Assembly (NCBI RefSeq): GCF_033118175.1
Contig: NC_083698.1
Coordinates: forward strand, 48,711,501-48,775,500
DNA: 64,000 nt
Reading direction: 5' to 3'
Source of the DNA: Dama dama
Taxonomy: Eukaryota > Chordata > Mammalia > Artiodactyla > Cervidae
The position numbers and the translations under genes are program-made. The notes below the pieces were generated by a model that did no database searches, had not been told where the DNA came from, and was given only the letters and a program-made list of their open reading frames with translations. Below, piece by piece: positions 38,703 through 49,665 of this stretch. Within the stretch, counting starts at the first letter, position 1. Each line of letters begins with the position of its first letter.

Positions 38703-39073
38703 AGAATGTTAGAAAGATGGTAACGATAACCCTATATGCAAGACAGAAAAAGAGACACAGATGTATAGGACAGAATTTTGGACTCTATGGGAGAAGGCAA
38801 GGGTGGGATGATCTAAGAGAATAGCATTGAAACATATCTATTATCAAGTGTGAAACAGATCGCCAGTCCAGGTTGGATGCATGAGACAAGTGCTCGGGGC
38901 TGGTGCACTGGGAGGACCCAGAGGGATGGGATGGGGAGGGAGGTGGGAGGGGGGATCGGGATGGGGAACACATGTAAATCCATGGCTGATTCATGTCAAT
39001 GTATGGCAAAAACCACTACATTTATTGTAAAGTAATTAGCCTCCAACTAATAAAAATAAATGAAAAAAATAAA
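38703..39073 (+). mobile_element. Young ruminant L1 3'UTR fragment, 16-bp target duplication
   Basis: 371 bp of the ruminant L1 3'UTR ('gaaagatggtaacgataacc', 'gggaggggggatcgggatgg') with an A-rich tail. It closely matches the 3'UTR of the larger L1 at 49338-49665. Flanked by TAAAATGAGCAATTTT at 38687-38702 and 39074-39089; the site TT/AAAA fits L1 endonuclease preference. Confidence 0.92.
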
Positions 39074-39089
39074 TAAAATGAGCAATTTT

Positions 39090-39467
39090 GAGAACATGGG
39101 GTCGGGGGGGACTTGTTTGTGTCATTCATCACTATTTTCCCAGCATAAGCATAGTGAGGCACTCTGATATTTTGTTATGTGAATAGGTAAATTAATGAAG
39201 CCTCATATTAAAAAGTATGGGCTCATTTAGTGATTTTTTTGAAGACACATGTCTTCACTAGAGGGTGCTATGTAAGCATTCAACACTTTTAAGAGTGTAA
39301 TCTCCTTCATATTTTATTTGCTGGTAAACTGGACTTTTGGATTTTTTCCCCTGATTTGTGAAAAGCTTTCCCATTTCTTTGCTCTCAGAACAGTAGTGAT
39401 GGTAAAGTTCAGCCTTTGAAGAACTGTTAAGGGCAGCACTGACAGTGTTTCTTTCCTTCCTCCTCAG
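39090..39467 (+). other. Intron end before the ankyrin-4 exon
   Basis: Non-coding; the last 30 bases are a good pyrimidine tract ('gtttctttccttcctcctcag'). Confidence 0.6.
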
Positions 39468-39579
39468 GAGGCGTATGACACCGGTCATGTATGCTGCCCG
39501 TGACGGCCATCCTCAGGTGGTTGCTCTCCTTGTTGCTCGTGGAGCAGACGTTAATACCCAGGATGAGAACGGCTATACC
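39468..39579 (+). CDS. ASZ1: ASZ1 coding exon: ankyrin repeat 4 (about residues 147-184)
   Basis: 112 nt, donor GTGAGA at 39580. It encodes the canonical ankyrin motif TPVMYAARDGHPQVVALLVA followed by RGADVNTQDENGYT. Two acceptors are possible: AG at 39466-39467 or AG at 39469-39470 (CAGGAG, a NAGNAG tandem). The upstream one gives Cys-Arg-Arg-Arg-Met-Thr-Pro, the downstream one lacks one Arg. I chose 39468 because it restores the 475-residue family length and matches the number of residues between the Cys and the Met in other mammals. Ends in phase 0. Confidence 0.94.
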
Positions 39580-40121
39580 GTGAGAACCGACTCTACAGAG
39601 TTCTCTTTATCTCTAGGCCATTGATATCTTACTATCAGTAGTTTGCAGAAAGGTTTTAAGAAGTAAAAATTACAGAAGGGCTGGGATGTAATTGCTGTTC
39701 AGTAAAGAAAAGCAACAGTTTCAATGAGAAAAAAGAAATTATCTGCCCCTGTTGGTCGGCACCCTTGACAAAAGAAACTGTAACACATAGCAAAGCCTGG
39801 ATTCTATTAGAATACAAATAGAATTCCTTTTTATAGAAAACAGTTCTCTGATTGGGAGATAAATCATTTTACTCTGTAACTTCACTTGACTGAGTAAGAC
39901 ATTATTTGGTTTTACAAAATCAGTGAATACTGGCAGTCTGCTTTGCAATTACAACATTGGAAATATGTTTACATTATATTGTGAAATGATAAGATTGCAT
40001 CATTCCATTAATTAACCATGTTCACTTTTTTATTGTGCCATAAATACTGTTGAGAACTTTTCTTCTCTATGTCATATATACTCCCTCTCTTTAAACAATC
40101 TTTCCCCCCCCCCACTTACAG

Positions 40122-40256
40122 GCTTTAACATGGGCAGCACGTCAGGGTCATAAAAATGTAGTTTTGAAGTTGCTTGAACTTGGAGCTAATAAAATGATAC
40201 AAACCAAAGATGGAAAGACACCAAGTGAAATTGCAAAAAGAAATAAACATCTAGAG
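40122..40256 (+). CDS. ASZ1: ASZ1 coding exon: ankyrin repeats 5-6 (about residues 185-229)
   Basis: Acceptor AG 40120-40121 after a C-rich pyrimidine tract; donor GTATCC at 40257. The 135 nt (45 codons, phase 0 at both ends) encode ALTWAARQGHKNVVLKLLEL then GANKMIQTKDGKTPSEIAKR, a full ankyrin repeat plus the start of the next. Because the length is a multiple of three, skipping it would stay in frame and delete one ankyrin unit. Confidence 0.96.
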
Positions 40257-41600
40257 GTATCCTGTTATTTAGCTGATTTTTCTTAGTTTACATTACTGTT
40301 TGTAAAACTTTTGTATGATTTTGTTAGAACTCACTACTATAATGATAATTTATCTATTATTAAATGTTTCAGTATAATTTTCTCCCCGCCAGGTAATGAA
40401 AACTTTAGTTTACTAGAGTATTTATCTTTTTACTAAATAAGAGGCATTTATAATGTGGTAATTTTAAAGCTATGTAAAGGGATGATAAAGTCTTATCTGG
40501 TCCTAGAAATAAAATTATAACAGACTATTTATTTAAACACTTCCAGCTGATTTTCAAAAAGTAATTAATTTTCAAAAATTAGTGTATTGACATAGCTAGT
40601 AAAATTTCAAAATTTGCACATGTAAACTATTGTTTTTAAATTTTAATTAACACATATTAGACAATTTAAAAATGAAATCCTTTGAACTACATTTACTCCT
40701 ATACATTTGACAAGGTATATAGTAAAGTATTAACATATTTTGGTGTATGATTTACTGTCATTCAGATAATAAAGTCAATAGTAAATATTTGCCATACATT
40801 AAATAATTTTATTGATATAAACTTTTGGTCTAAATATGAAAGCTTTCAGCCAAAGGTCTGTAATTTCTAAGCAAGGATCAAATATAGTACAACTCTAAAT
40901 CTAAGTTATATAGTTCAAGATCTTCTAAAACTGAGTTTCTGATTTTGGAAGCTTATGATATTCCAAAGTTTCCACCATACAATAATCAGACCATGTCATT
41001 TTTATTGCATGTAAAATAATTTCCTCTAAATAATTTCCTTAAAAAAGCAGCCTATAAACATGCCTATCATTTTATAATTCATATCTACATTTCCAGTATT
41101 ATTCTGGTGTAAGTGCTAATCACTGAAGCCCTGTGAGACTTTAAAAAGAAATTTACAGTTTTTCTCCTAATCTTTGAAAATTTGAAAACTTTTCATTAAT
41201 ATACTGCATTATTAAATTTAGGGTGGATGGTACTGAATTTGACATACTGAGAAATCTATGAATATCAAAGATTATTTTGAGTCATAAATTGTTTCCTGAA
41301 GTGAGATTTGATTTTGTATCTTGACTGATAATATGACTTAACCTTGACTTACTAAAAAGTTAGAACTAAGAAGTTTTCAAAAACTAAGGAATTTCACATC
41401 TTTTAGGTGTACAGTTGAGGTTTATGTACCTTAGTCATGCTTCTTTCTTTCTCTCTGTTTAATAATATATTTAAAATACTACCTGAGTACTTAGTCTTTC
41501 TGACTTACTTACCAAGATTGAATTTTTAGTTTTGTTTTATATTTTGTTGAAAATATTATTAATTACTATCTTGCTTTAATTCTTATTATAACTTTTTCAG
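40257..41600 (+). other. ASZ1 intron, 1.34 kb, no recognised element
   Basis: AT-rich and apparently repeat-poor; none of the young ruminant elements is present. Confidence 0.5.
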
Positions 41601-41725
41601 ATCTTCAATTTGCTTTCCTTGACTTTAAGTTCTTTGGAAGGAAAGTTTCACCAGATAACTAAAGAAGAGTCTATTTGTAAACTATTGAGAACAGATTCTG
41701 ATAAAGAAAAAGATCACTTATTTAG
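41601..41725 (+). CDS. ASZ1: ASZ1 coding exon: end of ankyrin repeats and linker (about residues 230-271)
   Basis: Acceptor TTTTTCAG ending at 41600, donor GTAACA at 41726. The 125 nt open with IFNLLSLTLSSLEGKFHQ and continue into a charged linker rich in Asp, Lys and Glu (TDSDKEKDHLF) that joins the ankyrin block to the SAM domain. Ends with AG of a Ser codon completed in the next exon. Confidence 0.95.
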
Positions 41726-42562
41726 GTAACATAGCATGCTTTTGTTCAATACCTATAAATGAGTAAAAATTGTGTGTTTTTATTACTTATAGTAAATGTG
41801 ATGACATTTAAAATGTACAGTATTTTAAACTTTTACGAGTATTTTAAAATACTACTTAGAAATGTATAAATTTTAAATGTTTGGTTCTCCAGAATTTTAG
41901 AAAAGTTTTATATCTATGTATTAACAGCAAAGAGAATTATTTTTTACTTTAAATAAAATATCAACAATACAGTTTATTTCTAAAAGGCTCTAAGGTTACA
42001 GTTTTGTTAGTGTTCAAACTAGATTGTACTTTGCTTTCTAATTCTTTACAGCAGATTTCCGATTTTATAAGCTAAAAATAAAAATACGTTCCCCACCTCC
42101 CCCAAACACAGTTGTTCAATACATGGCTACAACATTATTCTCTACTTACCTACATTTTTAAATTGTTAGTAAATTTTTACTTCCTGCAATTAAAGAGATT
42201 TTCACGTCCAGAGCTCTTCTAAGGAACACAGTTTCCCCATGAACATTCTGGGGGTTGGGGATGCTGACCCTCCCCCTTGGAAAGTCTGTATCCAAGGTTC
42301 CTCCGTGTCTGCAGTTGCACATCCATGAATTCACATCCAGGACTGTATGCGGCTGTAGTGTTTACTGCTGAGAAAGATCCATGTGTAAATGGGCCTGCCC
42401 AGCCGTGTTGTTCCAAGGTTCATCGTATAAATATTAGCAAATATTTTCCTTCTTAGGAAAGATGAGTTTCATTTTACTATCACCATTTTCTCTGTTTACT
42501 TAAATCTTCATTCAAGAAACATTTCTTATTCCTTTATATAACATAGATCAAATTTGCAAATA
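41726..42562 (+). other. ASZ1 intron, first part, no recognised element
   Basis: AT-rich to 42180, then a more GC-rich patch (42200-42420) with no family I can name. Confidence 0.4.
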
Positions 42563-42667
42563 TAGGCATATTTCAGAGATATTGATGTATAGTTCCAGAC
42601 TACCACAATAAAGCAAATATCATAATAAAGTGAGTTACACAAATTTACAAGTCATGTTTACACTATA

Positions 42668-42894
42668 CTGTAGCCCAGGTGGCACCAGTGGTAAAGAATC
42701 CACCTGCCAACGCAGGAGACCTAAGAGATGTGGGTTCAGTCCCTAGGTTGGGAAAACCCCCTGGAGGAGGGCATGGCATGGCAACCCACTCCAGTATTCT
42801 TGCCTGGAGAATTCCATGGACGGGGAGCCTGGCGGGTACAGTCCATAGGGTCGCAAAGAGTTGGACACGACTAAAGCGACTTAGCACACATGCA
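42668..42894 (+). mobile_element. Bov-tA SINE nested in Tigger, sense
   Basis: From 'cccaggtggcaccagtggta' to 'gcgacttagcacacatgcac'. Host Tigger text resumes with 'ctattaaagtgtgcagtagc'. Confidence 0.88.
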
Positions 42895-42942
42895 CATTGC
42901 CTATTAAAGTGTGCAGTAGCATTCTGTCTACAAAAACAATGT

Positions 42943-43158
42943 GAAAAAGTGAAAGTGTCAGTCACTCAGTGGTGTCTGACTCTTTGTGACCCTGTGGACC
43001 GTAGCCTGCTAGGCTCCTCAGTCCGTGGAATTCTCCAGACAGAAATACTGGAGTGGGTAGCCATTCCCTTCGCCAGGGGACCTTCCTGTCCCAGGGTTTG
43101 AACCCGGGTTTCCTGCATTGCAAGCAGATTGTTTACCATCTGAGCTCCCAGGGCCCCG
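42943..43158 (-). mobile_element. Bov-tA SINE nested in Tigger, antisense, 12-bp target duplication
   Basis: CAAAAACAATGT at 42931-42942 and 43159-43170, a string that occurs once in Tigger1. It lies 48 bp from the sense Bov-tA, so the two form a large inverted repeat. Confidence 0.92.
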
Positions 43159-43555
43159 CAAAAACAATGTACATGTATTAATTTAAAATGCTTTATTTCT
43201 AAAAAATGGTAACCATCATCTGAGCCTTCAGCAAGTTTTAATAGCAATATCAAAGATCACCATAACAAACATAATAATAGTGAGAAAGTTTGAAATATTT
43301 CATGTATTACAAAAGTGTGACACAGATACACAAAATGAGCAAATGCCATTGATTGACAGAGGGTTGCCACAAACCTTCAATTTATAAAAAATAAATGTTT
43401 GCAAGTAAAGCAGTAAAGCACAATAAAACGAGGTATACCTGTATATTATACATAGACTCAATCATTATTACTCTCTTTTGTGCATTAAAATATATGTTTA
43501 TTATATGTACACTTATAGTCTGTTCTGAAATTGACATTGCTATCAATATGTATAG

Positions 43556-43631
43556 TTCATATACAGCATTTGGAGATCTGGAATTATTTTTACATGGTCT
43601 TGGACTTGAACATATGACAGATTTATTGAAG
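43556..43631 (+). CDS. ASZ1: ASZ1 coding exon: start of SAM domain (about residues 271-296)
   Basis: Acceptor TATAG ending at 43555, preceded by a poor pyrimidine tract; donor GTAAGA at 43632. The 76 nt complete a Ser codon and encode YTAFGDLELFLHGLGLEHMT-DLLK, the first helices of the SAM domain, a protein- or RNA-interaction fold. Phase 0 at its end. A Tigger element containing two opposed SINEs ends 114 nt before this exon. Confidence 0.95.
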
Positions 43632-44642
43632 GTAAGATTTTGTATGAACTACAATGAACTGTGTATGCATGTTTATTTATTGATTAACATAACATTAAAT
43701 TAACATTAATTCATAAGCATGCTTATGAAAGAGTGACAGATGCACTTTTCTCCATAACTTATAGTACATCCCATTTTAAACTTGGAAGCATTTTGAAAAT
43801 GTATTGTAAAAAGTTACAGAAATTAGAATCAGGCTCTTACCCACTGCTTGTAGCTTTGCAGAACTCCGTGTACTTCTACACCCTTAGTGTGTTTTTGAAT
43901 TGCCGATCTTCCTGTATAGAATGTTAGGAGCAGCAAGATTTTAAACCAAATAAACCTGGTATGGGATTCTTGCTCTAATGATTATTAACTAAAATGTGTT
44001 ACTTAAATCTCTTTTTTTTCCATAAGAATGGTAATGCCTAGTGTAGGAGTGTCATAAATATTAAATTAGATCATATGACAAGCACTGTTGTAGGTATTTT
44101 AAGCGTGCATTATGGAGTTTGTGTCGATGACAGTTCTCAGCCATGTAGCTGATGCTGCCGCAGTAAAGCACTGTTTTAGATAAGCTTTCCCTAGGAATAT
44201 GCACATTCGATTAGGTTGTTTGTTGTTTAGAATTGGTTTTCATTGTACAATCTTGAAACTTCCTATTTGAGAATTATTTAATAAAACTAAGTGTTATTGA
44301 TTGTTAAATCTTATACAATTATAAACTTTGACTACTCATAAAACACAATTTCTATCAAATTTTATAGAGCTATTTTTTATGTAAGCAGGTAAATGTTGTA
44401 ACAGTTTTTTTTACTCTGGAAAACTAGCTATACCTATGCTTTTTAGGTCATTATACATATTATCACACTTCCTACTATCTCCCCAGTAATAGAGCTGCAC
44501 ACCCGCACATGCTGTCTCCTCTAGAAAGTTGAAAGGTGTTTGGAGGGCAGCATAGAACTGACTAACTCATGTGTATACTTGCCTACTTCCCCTGACACTA
44601 TTTCATTTATATTGAAGGTGGCATTTTTTTCCTTTTCTACAG
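43632..44642 (+). other. ASZ1 intron; weak MIR at 43985-44110
   Basis: 43985-44110 has MIR wording ('gaatggtaatgcctagtgta', 'attaaattagatcatatgac'). No other element recognised. Confidence 0.45.
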
Positions 44643-44699
44643 GAAAGGGAAATAACTTTAAGACACCTTTTGACCATGAGGAAAGATGAGCTTGCAAAG
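44643..44699 (+). CDS. ASZ1: ASZ1 coding exon: middle of SAM domain (about residues 297-315)
   Basis: Short 57-nt exon, phase 0 at both ends, encoding EREITLRHLLTMRKDELAK. The acceptor AG at 44641-44642 has a strong T-rich tract. The donor is GTTAGT at 44700, with T instead of A or G at the third position, so it is weaker than its neighbours. Skipping would keep the frame but break the SAM fold. Confidence 0.95.
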
Positions 44700-45627
44700 G
44701 TTAGTATCAATTTCAAAAACCCCAGACATTATCTTTCATAGTTTTCATCTTTTGGATCTTTTCATTTTCTATTTTAAAAATCTTACAGCTGTAGACTGTG
44801 AGTTTTCTTTTGCTAGGTTCCTCATTAGATATGCTTATGGATAACCATATCTAAAATTTTCTATTATAGTATTAAGTTGCCTCAATATTTGAAGACATAA
44901 AGTTGGTATTTTTTTCCTTCATATTAGTTATGACATCTCAACTAAAACTGGTGCTGTGTTTCTAAATATGAAATAGATTTATAAAACCATAGAAAACAAA
45001 TTACTCAGAAATAAGAGGTGGTTTTTTTATACACGTGGGTATAAAAATGTATTGTTCAAATATTGCCTTTTGCTAGCTTCTCAAATGATCAGTTATTTTG
45101 CCATCAACTATTATTAGTAACAATCTGAAAGTAGCTGTGGGAAACATCAAAGACACTTTAATACATAGGCTAATAAAAAGGAATGATCTTCCTGTATGAA
45201 CACATTGGAAACTTGAAATCTTCAGCATCACTGAAAATCAAACCATACTACATAGCTAAATCCAGGATAGAAAATTTAGTTAGTACTAAAGGTAGAACAC
45301 AGGCAAAAGGAAGACTTAATTCTTACTTAATCACTGATAATATTTTGTAGGAAAAATTATTTTATTATGATTTTCTGGAAAGACTATATTGTATATTAAA
45401 ATCTAGTCATTTGTTTTTAGAATCCATCACATTGTTATGTAATGTAAAAAATTGACTGTAGTCACTATGTATCTAAATATTTTACTGATGTAACTTTGTC
45501 AGTCCAATTACAAGCAAATTTGTGTATCTTTCAGTATGATTTTTTTTCAATATGCATTTTTTTCAAGATGAGAATTAATCAGGTAGATCTTGTTCAGTAA
45601 TTTCAAATTTTATACAAGTATGACTAC
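44700..45627 (+). other. ASZ1 intron, no recognised element
   Basis: AT-rich; nothing recognised until the SINE at 45628. Confidence 0.45.
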
Positions 45628-45831
45628 ATTGGGGCTTCCCTTGTGGCTCAGCTGGTTAAAGAATCCGCCTGCAGTGCTGGAGACCTGGGTTTGATCCCTG
45701 GGTTGGGAAGATCCCCTGGAGAAGGGAAAGTCTACCCACTCCAGTATTCTGGCCTAGAGAATTCCATGGACTGTATAGTCTATGGGGTTGCAGAGTCAGA
45801 CTCAACTGAGCAACTTTCACTTCACTTCTTC
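45628..45831 (+). mobile_element. Bov-tA SINE just upstream of an ASZ1 acceptor, 8-bp target duplication
   Basis: Full sense SINE from 'ttggggcttcccttgtggct' to 'ttcacttcacttcttc'. Flanked by ATGACTAC at 45620-45627 and 45832-45839. Only 31 nt separate the right duplication from the exon at 45871. Confidence 0.92.
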
Positions 45832-45870
45832 ATGACTACCTTACTGCACCTTGAAATCATTTCTGCTTAG

Positions 45871-45980
45871 AATGGAATTACCAGTAGAGATCAGCAGAAA
45901 ATTATGGCTGCCCTTAAAGAACTGGAAGTAGAAGAGATAAAATTTGGAGAATTACCTGAAGTGGCAAAGTTGGAAATCAG
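45871..45980 (+). CDS. ASZ1: ASZ1 coding exon: end of SAM domain (about residues 316-352)
   Basis: Acceptor TTCTGCTTAG ending at 45870, donor GTAAAG at 45981. The 110 nt encode [20 protein letters not shown] followed by an acidic stretch ending in VAKLEIS; the NGI...Q.KI.AAL pattern is the last SAM helix. Ends with AG of a split Ser codon. A Bov-tA SINE plus its target duplication ends 31 nt before the exon, so the acceptor region is unusually cramped. Confidence 0.96.
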
Positions 45981-46419
45981 GTAAAGTTAACTTATTGGTT
46001 TACATTAATACTGTTTAGAACCACCTTTTCTTTTTAGTTGAATTTTGATAATGTCTGAGTTATTTTACTTGATACCGTCATTTTTCCAGAGATATCAGTA
46101 GTTCCTTTTGCTGTATACTGTGTTCTGAGATAGAAAGTACTTTACAAGGCAGGTTTTACCAATACCAAGAAGCAAAACAGTGCATTTTCTTAATTCATGT
46201 AGAAACATTTTTGTCTTATTTTTTCTTTGCATTTTGTTAAACAAGTTACTTAAAAGATCTCACATTTTTCATAGTGTAGCTCTTACTCCCTTTAAATCAT
46301 TTAAGTGTCAAGTTGAAAATTTAAAGGTACTATTTTTGCTTATGGCAGTAAAAAAGTGTTTCTCATTAGCTCAGCTCTATTTTCAGCATTAATGATTCAT
46401 GAAATTAGGTTATCAATAT
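45981..46419 (+). other. ASZ1 intron between exon and long duplication
   Basis: Single-copy-looking AT-rich sequence; nothing recognised. Confidence 0.45.
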
Positions 46420-46525
46420 ATAAAGTTCATTTTTAATATTATAAACTTGTGAAGCACTGATTATTAGTAATATTAGTAATTAAAATTGCCTTGAAAATAA
46501 TAGTGTTTGATTTTTTAAACATATT
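46420..46525 (+). repeat. Left copy of a perfect 106-bp direct repeat (L1 target duplication)
   Basis: Identical base for base to 49666-49771; identity stops at 46419/49665 (T versus A) and at 46526/49772 (A versus G). It borders the 5' end of the L1. It is far longer than the usual 7-20 bp L1 target duplication. Confidence 0.95.
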
Positions 46526-49500
46526 AATCTTAATCTTAAAAATTAGGGCAGAAATAAATGCAAAAGAAACTAAAGAGACCATAGCAAAAATCAACAAAGC
46601 TAAAAGCTGGTTTTTTGAAAAAATAAACAAAATTGACAAACCATTAGCAAGACTCATTAAGAAACAAAGAGAGAAGAACCAAATTAACAAAATTAGAAAT
46701 GAAAATGGAGAGATCACAACAGACAACACTGAAATACAAAGGATCATAAGAGACTACTACCAGCAGCTCTATGGAAATAAAATGGACAACTTGGATGAAA
46801 TGGACAAATTCTTAGAAAAGTATAACCTTCCAAAACTGAACCAGAAAGAAATAGAAGATCTTAACAGACCCACCACAAGCAAGGAAATCGAAACTGTAAT
46901 CAAAAATCTTCCAGCAAACAAAAGCCCAGGACCAGATGGCTTCACAGCTGAATTCCACCAAAAATTTAGAGAAGAGCTAACACCTATCTTACTCAAACTC
47001 TTCCAGAAAATTGCAGATGAAGGTAAGCTTCCAAACTCATTCTATGAGGCCATCATCACCCTAATTCCAAAACCAGACAAAGATGCCACAAAAAAAGAAA
47101 ACTACAGGCCAATATCACTGATGAACATAGATGCAAAAATCCTTAACAAAATTCTAGCAAACAGAATCCAACAACATATTAAAAAAATCATACACCACGA
47201 CCAAGTGGACTTTATCCCAGGAATGCAAGGATTCTTTAATATCTGCAAATCAATCAATGTAATACACCCCATTAACAAATTGAAAGATAAAAACCATATG
47301 ATTATCTCAATAGATGCAGAGAAAGCCTTTGACAAAATTCAACATCCATTCATGATTAAAACTCTCCAGAAAGCAGGAATAGAAGGAACATACCTCAACA
47401 TAATAAAAGCTATATATGACAAACCCACAGCAAGTATCACCCTCAATGGTGAAAAATTGAAAGCATTTCCCCTGAAATCAGGAACAAGACAAGGATGCCC
47501 ACTCTCACCACTACTATTCAACATAGTGTTGGAACTTTTGGCCACAGCAATCAGAGCAGAAAAAGAAGTAAAAGGAATCCAGATAGGAAAAGAAGAAGTG
47601 AAACTCTCGCTGTTTGCAGATGACATGATCCTCTACATAGAAAACCCTAAAGACTCTTCCAGAAAATTACTAGAGCTAATCAATGAATATAGTAAAGTTG
47701 CAGGATATAAAATTAACACACAAAAATCCCTTGCATTCCTATATACTAACAATGAAAAAACAGAAAGAGAAATTAAGGAAACAATACCATTCACCATTGC
47801 AACCAAAAGAATAAAATACTTAGGAATATATCTACCTAAAGAAACAAAAGACCTATACATAGAAAACTATAAAACACTGATGAAAGAAATCAAAGAGGAC
47901 ACAAACAGATAGAGAAACATACCATGCTCATGGATTGGAAGAATCAATATTGTCAAAATGGCTATTCTACCCAAAGCAGTCTATAGATTCAATGCAATCC
48001 CTATCAAGCTACCAACGGTATTTTTCACAGAACTAGAACAAATAATTTCACAATTTGTATGGAAATACAAAAAACCTCGAATAGCCAAAGTAATCTTGAG
48101 AAAGAAGAATGGAACTGGAGGAATCAACCTGCCTGACTTCAGACTATACTACAAAGCCACAGTCATCAAGACAGTATGGTACTGGCACAAAGACAGAAGT
48201 ATAGATCAATGGAACAGAATAGAAAGCCCAGAGATAAATCCACGAACTTATGGACACCTTATCTTTGACAAGGGAGGCAAGGATATACAATGGAAAAAAG
48301 ACAACCTCTTTAACAAGTGGTGCTGGGAAAGCTGGTCAAACACTTGTAAAAGAATGAAACTAGAACACTTTCTAACACCATACACAAAAATAAACTCAAA
48401 ATGGATTAAAGATCTAAATGTAAGACCAGAAACTATAAAACTCCTAGAGGAGAACATAGGCAAAACACTCTCTGACATAAACCACAGCAAGATCCTCTAT
48501 GACCCACCTCCCAGAATATTGGAAATAAAAGCAAAACTAAACAAATGGGACCTAATGAAACTTAGAAGCTTTTGCACTACAAAGGAAACTATAAGTAAGG
48601 TGAAAAGACAGCCCTCAGATTGGGAGAAAATAATAGCAAATGAAGAAACAGACAAAGGATTAATCTCAAAAATATACAAGCAACTCCTACAGCTCAATTC
48701 CAGAAAAATAAAAGACCCAATCAAAAATTGGGCCAAAGAACTAAACAGACATTTCTCCAAAGAAGACATACAGATGGCTAACAAACACATGAAAAGATGT
48801 TCAACCTCACTCATTATTAGAGAAATGCAAATCAAAACCACAATGAGGTACCATTACACGCCAGTCAGGATGGCTGCTATCCAAAAGTCTACAAGCAATA
48901 AATGCTGGAGAGGGTGTGGAGAAAAGGGAACCCTCTTACACTGTTGGTGGGAATGCAAACTAGTACAGCCGCTATGGAGAACAGTGTAGAGATTTCTTAA
49001 AAAACTGGAAATAGAACTGCCATATGACCCAGCAATCCCACTTCTGGGCATACACACTGAGGAAACCAGATCTGAAAGAGACACGTGCACCCCAATGTTC
49101 ATCGCAGCACTGTTTATAATAGCCAGGACATGGAAGCAACCTAGATGCCCATCAGCAGATGAATGGATAAGGAAGCTGTGGTACATATACACCATGGAAT
49201 ATTACTCAGCCATTAAAAAGAATTCATTTCAACCAGTTCTAATGAGATGGATGAAACTGGAGCCCATTATACAGAGTGAAGTAAGCCAGAAAGATAAAGA
49301 TCATTACAGCATACTAACACATATATATGGAATTTAGAAAGATGGTAACGACAACCCTATATGCAAAACAGAAAAAGAGACACAGAAGTACAGAACAGAC
49401 TTTTGAACTCTGTGGGAGAAGGTGAGGGTGGGATGTTGCGAAAGAACAGCATGTATATTATCCATGGTGAAACAGATCACCAGCCCAGGTGGGATGCATG

Positions 49501-49665
49501 AGACAAGTGCTCGGGCCTGGTACACTGGGAAGACCCAGAGGAATCGGGTGGAGAGGGAGGTGGGAGGGGGGATCGGGATGGGGAATACGTGTAAATCTAT
49601 TGCTGATTCATGTCACTGTATGACAAAACCCACTGAAAAAATAAAAAAATTAAAAAATAAATAAA
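46526..49665 (+). mobile_element. Young ruminant L1, 5'-truncated in ORF2, near-intact frame
   Basis: After about 15 bp of unexplained 'aatcttaatctt' sequence, ORF2 begins downstream of the endonuclease domain. One frame is kept from about 46545 to 49337, broken only by TAG at 47910-47912 and 48987-48989. Reverse transcriptase landmarks: SPGPDGF near 46923, IPKP near 47066, DAEKAFDK near 47310, GTRQGCPLSPLLFN near 47480 and the catalytic FADD at 47613-47624. The C-terminal Cys/His region (CWRGCGEKGTLLHCWW) is near 48903. A 3'UTR (49338-49620) and an A-rich tail follow. It lies in the sense direction of ASZ1. It cannot be autonomous because the 5'UTR, ORF1 and endonuclease are missing. Confidence 0.95.

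Larger units (their letters stand above)
42563..43441 (+). mobile_element. Tigger1-type nonautonomous DNA transposon, carrying two SINEs
   Basis: Left end 'taggcatatttcagagatat' and right end 'caataaaacgaggtatacct-g' are the imperfect terminal inverted repeats, bounded by TA at 42561-42562 and 43442-43443. Internal text 'cagactaccacaataaagca' and 'catcatctgagccttcagca' is Tigger1-like, with the transposase region missing. Two Bov-tA SINEs are nested inside. Confidence 0.85.

Noticed and set aside
46491..48989. Two long open frames (473 and 343 codons) as cellular genes
   Set aside because: They are one L1 ORF2 frame split by a stop; the reverse transcriptase motifs, 3'UTR, A-rich tail and flanking duplication identify a retrotransposon.
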